Assembly (NCBI RefSeq): GCF_000455485.1
Contig: NZ_CBQR020000072.1
Span: 1 to 54,307 of the forward strand
Reading direction: 5' to 3'
DNA length: 54,307 nt
Origin: Gorillibacterium massiliense
GTDB taxonomy: Bacteria; Bacillota; Bacilli; Paenibacillales; NBRC-103111
Shown: positions 51,765-54,307 of the stretch, piece after piece
Layout: every line of letters begins with the position of its first letter
How positions within the stretch are numbered: the first letter of the stretch is position 1
Position numbers and translations under genes: made by a program
The notes under the pieces: generated by a model
What the model saw: only the letters and a program-made list of their open reading frames with translations
Told to the model about the DNA's origin: nothing
Databases searched by the model: none

Positions 51765-53285
51765 ATGAGCGATAACATTTTGGAAATGCGGCAGATTTCC
51801 AAAGAATTCACGGGCGTCAAAGCGCTCACCGATGTTAATTTCAAGGTTGAAAGAGGCGAGATTCACTGCCTAGTAGGTGAAAACGGTGCCGGCAAATCCA
51901 CACTGATGAAGGTGCTGAGCGGCGTCTACCCCCATGGAACCTATTCCGGCGACATCGTGTTTGAAGGGCAGGTTCAAAACTTCGCCAAGATCAGCGACAG
52001 TGTCAAAGCCGGCATTGCCATTATTTATCAGGAGCTCGCTTTATTTCCCGACCTGACGGTATATGAAAATATTTACGTAGGCAATGAAGTAAAACGCAGC
52101 GGTGTTGTGGATTGGAACCAGACCATCGTCCAAGCGCAGCAAATGCTGCAGAAAGTGAAGCTGAATGTAAATCCGGAATCCTTGATCAAAGATCTGGGCG
52201 TGGGCAAGCAGCAGCTTGTGGAAATCGCCAAAGCGTTAAGCAAGAACGTCAAGCTGCTCATCCTGGATGAGCCGACGGCAGCGCTGAACGAAAACGACAG
52301 CGAAAACCTGCTCCAGCTGCTGCGCGAACTGAAACATCAAGGCATCACCTGCATCATGATCTCCCACAAGTTGAAGGAGGTCATCGCCATTGCGGATAAA
52401 GCCACCGTGCTCCGAGATGGGCGGACCATTTGCACCCTCGATGCGGCGAAAGGCGAAATCTCCGAAAACGTGATTATCAAAAACATGGTCGGCCGCGAGA
52501 TCGACGACATTTATCCGAAACGGCTAGACCAAACCTTTGGCCACACGGTCCTTGAAGTCCAGGATTGGTCCGCCTACGATCCGCAGTTGGGCCGCCATGT
52601 GGCGAAGGAAGTCAATTTCCACGTTAAAAAGGGAGAAATCGTCGGATTGGCCGGTTTGATGGGCTCGGGACGAACGGAACTGGCGCTTAGCATCTTCGGC
52701 AATCCGAAAGGGTACAAACTTCAGGGCGAACTGTTGATGAACGACGCTCCGGTTTCCTTTTCCCATACGAGCGACGCCATTAAAGCAGGAATCGCCTACG
52801 TAACGGAAGACCGGAAGGGTGACGGGCTGTTTTTGATTCAGGATATCAAAAACAATGTCTCCATCGCCAATCTTCATTCGATTTCGTCCCGCGGCGTCAT
52901 CAACGATAACGAAGAAGTGAAAATCGCCAATCATTATAAAAGCTCGCTTACGGTGAAGGCGCCGTCCATCGAGCAAATCGTCGGCAATCTGAGCGGCGGC
53001 AATCAGCAAAAGGTTTCGCTAGGCAAGTGGCTGTTCGTCGGTCCGAAGCTGCTCATTTTGGATGAGCCGACCCGGGGCATCGACGTCGGCGCCAAGTTCG
53101 AAATCTATACGATCATGAACAAACTGATTCGCGAAGGCATGAGCATCATCATGATCTCCTCCGAGCTGGGCGAAGTGCTGGGTATGAGCGACCGCATTTA
53201 CGTCATGGCCGAAGGCCGTATCAAAGGGGAATTATCCCAGGCGGAAGCCGATCAGGAAAAAATCATGCAACTCGCAACGCAATAG
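51765..53285 (+). CDS. gguA: Sugar ABC transporter ATPase with two ABC domains, GguA/XylG type
   Basis: The 506-residue ATPase has two nucleotide-binding domains. The first has Walker A GENGAGKSTLMK and Walker B LLILDEPTAAL, with its signature region in LGVGKQQLVEIAKAL. The second has a degenerate P loop GLMGSGRTELALS, signature LSGGNQQKVSLGKW and DEPTRGIDVG. This is the CUT2 arrangement. NFAKISDSVKAGIAIIYQELALFPDLTVYENI matches the GguA/MmsA branch that pairs with ChvE. The ATG at 51765 has AAGGAG 8 to 9 bases upstream. Confidence 0.92.
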   Translation: MSDNILEMRQISKEFTGVKALTDVNFKVERGEIHCLVGENGAGKSTLMKVLSGVYPHGTYSGDIVFEGQVQNFAKISDSVKAGIAIIYQELALFPDLTVYENIYVGNEVKRSGVVDWNQTIVQAQQMLQKVKLNVNPESLIKDLGVGKQQLVEIAKALSKNVKLLILDEPTAALNENDSENLLQLLRELKHQGITCIMISHKLKEVIAIADKATVLRDGRTICTLDAAKGEISENVIIKNMVGREIDDIYPKRLDQTFGHTVLEVQDWSAYDPQLGRHVAKEVNFHVKKGEIVGLAGLMGSGRTELALSIFGNPKGYKLQGELLMNDAPVSFSHTSDAIKAGIAYVTEDRKGDGLFLIQDIKNNVSIANLHSISSRGVINDNEEVKIANHYKSSLTVKAPSIEQIVGNLSGGNQQKVSLGKWLFVGPKLLILDEPTRGIDVGAKFEIYTIMNKLIREGMSIIMISSELGEVLGMSDRIYVMAEGRIKGELSQAEADQEKIMQLATQ

Positions 53286-53296
53286 GAGGAACACCT

Positions 53297-54307
53297 ATGA
53301 AATCCAAGATTAACATTCGCGAATACGGCATGTATATCGCCCTCATCGTCATTATGGTTGTCTTCACGATAATGACCGACGGTTTGTTCATGTCTTCCCG
53401 TAACATCAGCAACATGCTGGATGCCACCGGCTATATCGCCGTTCTCGCGGTGGGCATGACTCTCGTCATCGTCATTCGACATATCGATTTGTCGGTAGGG
53501 TTTGCCGCCGGTTTTCTCGGCGCCATCGCCGCCATCCTGCTTTCCCAGGCTGGGGTGCCGGTGTACTTGACGGTTCCGATCATCCTCGTGCTTGGTATCG
53601 TTGTCGGCATGTTCAACGGGGTGCTCGTCGCCTCCGTCGGAATTCCCGCTTTCGTTTCATCCCTGGCTGGGATGCTGATTTTCCGGGGAGCTCTGCTGCA
53701 AGTGACGGAGAAAACGGGGACGATTATCGTCAGCGACAAATATTTCAACGCTCTCGGCAACGGCTACATCCCCGAAATCGCCAACGTAGGCGGCCTGAAT
53801 TTGCTTTCTTTGATTTTAGGCTTATTGGCGATACTCGTGTACATCTACTTCGAATTTTCCAAACGCAATAACAAGCTGAAATACCAGTTCGAGGTCGTGT
53901 CCAAAAGCATATTCACCTTGAAGCTCGTGTTCGTTTCCGCTATTATCGCTTACATTACCTGGATCATCGCCGGATATAACGGTTTTTCCTGGACGGTCAT
54001 CATCATGTTGGCTGTGGTCATCATCTATCACTTCCTGACGACGAAGACCGTGCTTGGCCGGCATATTTACGCCGTCGGCAGCAACCCGGAAGCCGCTCAT
54101 CTGAGCGGGATCAACGTCAAGAAGATCACCTATATCGTCTTCGGCTCCATGGGCTTGCTGTCGGCCCTGTCCGGCATCCTGTACACGGCGCGTTTGCAAT
54201 CGGCGACGACCACCGCCGGTACGCTGTTTGAACTTGACGCCATCGCTGCGGCATATGTCGGCGGCGTATCGGCGGCAGGCGGCGTCGGCAAAGTCACGGG
54301 CTCCATC
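53297..54307 (+). CDS. gguB: Sugar ABC transporter permease, GguB/XylH type (partial at window end)
   Basis: An open frame of 337 codons runs from the ATG at 53297 (AGGAGGA upstream) to the end of the window without a stop. It begins MKSKINIREYGMYIALIVIMVVF and has the CUT2 permease blocks GYIAVLAVGMTLVIVIRHIDLSVGF, VGMFNGVLVASVGIPAFVSSLAGMLIFRG, and LGRHIYAVGSNPEAAHLSGINVKKITY. A central insertion (YFEFSKRNNKLKYQFEV) is typical of the GguB/MmsB group. It completes the ChvE-GguA transporter; about 50 residues remain outside. Confidence 0.92.
   Translation, partial: MKSKINIREYGMYIALIVIMVVFTIMTDGLFMSSRNISNMLDATGYIAVLAVGMTLVIVIRHIDLSVGFAAGFLGAIAAILLSQAGVPVYLTVPIILVLGIVVGMFNGVLVASVGIPAFVSSLAGMLIFRGALLQVTEKTGTIIVSDKYFNALGNGYIPEIANVGGLNLLSLILGLLAILVYIYFEFSKRNNKLKYQFEVVSKSIFTLKLVFVSAIIAYITWIIAGYNGFSWTVIIMLAVVIIYHFLTTKTVLGRHIYAVGSNPEAAHLSGINVKKITYIVFGSMGLLSALSGILYTARLQSATTTAGTLFELDAIAAAYVGGVSAAGGVGKVTGSI

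Overview
The window looks like chromosomal DNA of a Paenibacillus-type Firmicute. The evidence is Lpl/Ytc-type sugar transporters paired with YesM/YesN two-component systems, a yojF-bshB2 bacillithiol gene pair, strong AGGAGG ribosome binding sites, lipoprotein signal peptides, a CcpA-type cre box and a moderately GC-rich base composition broken by AT-rich patches. No rRNA, tRNA, CRISPR array or intact insertion sequence was recognised.

Region 1 (1-10576) is a carbohydrate locus. On the minus strand it reads: YesM-type sensor kinase, YesN-type regulator, solute-binding lipoprotein, two LplB/LplC-type permeases, a cytoplasmic five-bladed beta-propeller protein, a degenerate PfkB-like protein, and the first codons of a further gene (possibly a nucleoside hydrolase). 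A secreted paralogue of the propeller protein is transcribed divergently, with an 11-bp inverted repeat between the two units. The substrate is unknown. Region 2 (10777-24403) is a set of small units: a double GNAT protein, an AT-rich PlsC acyltransferase, a GH36 alpha-galactosidase, a methyltransferase, an AraC regulator coupled to an EamA exporter, an AT-rich orphan gene, an ECF sigma factor operon with an ABC exporter (the sigma gene appears to start at ATT), and the bacillithiol pair.

Region 3 (23504-33747) is a LysR regulator followed by a nine-gene operon. It encodes a polar amino acid (cystine-type) ABC transporter, two flavin-dependent monooxygenases, an M20 deacylase, a covalent-flavin amine oxidase and a DinB-GNAT fusion. 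The order resembles the Bacillus subtilis ytlI/ytmI-ytnM sulfur locus, which takes up and breaks down modified cysteines, but with extra enzymes. Region 4 (33820-39281) holds a lipoprotein/membrane protein pair, an AAC(6')-like acetyltransferase, an AT-rich block (metallo-beta-lactamase fold hydrolase and two SUKH-like genes), the 3' remnant of a VOC/glyoxalase-fold gene, and a ferrochelatase of proteobacterial rather than Firmicute type.

Region 5 (39866-43987) is a minimal ethanolamine module: eutB, a eutC broken by a single-base frameshift in a G run, and an APC permease preceded by a conspicuous bistable hairpin element. Region 6 (44580-54307) is a monosaccharide sensing and uptake locus: a membrane-anchored sugar-binding protein, a LytS/YesM-type kinase, a YesN-type regulator, XylF, then a ChvE-GguA-GguB-type transporter under a likely CcpA site. 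The last gene runs off the window. Two long intergenic gaps (39.3-39.7 kb and 49.9-50.2 kb) carry the same kind of degenerate four-unit palindromic array.
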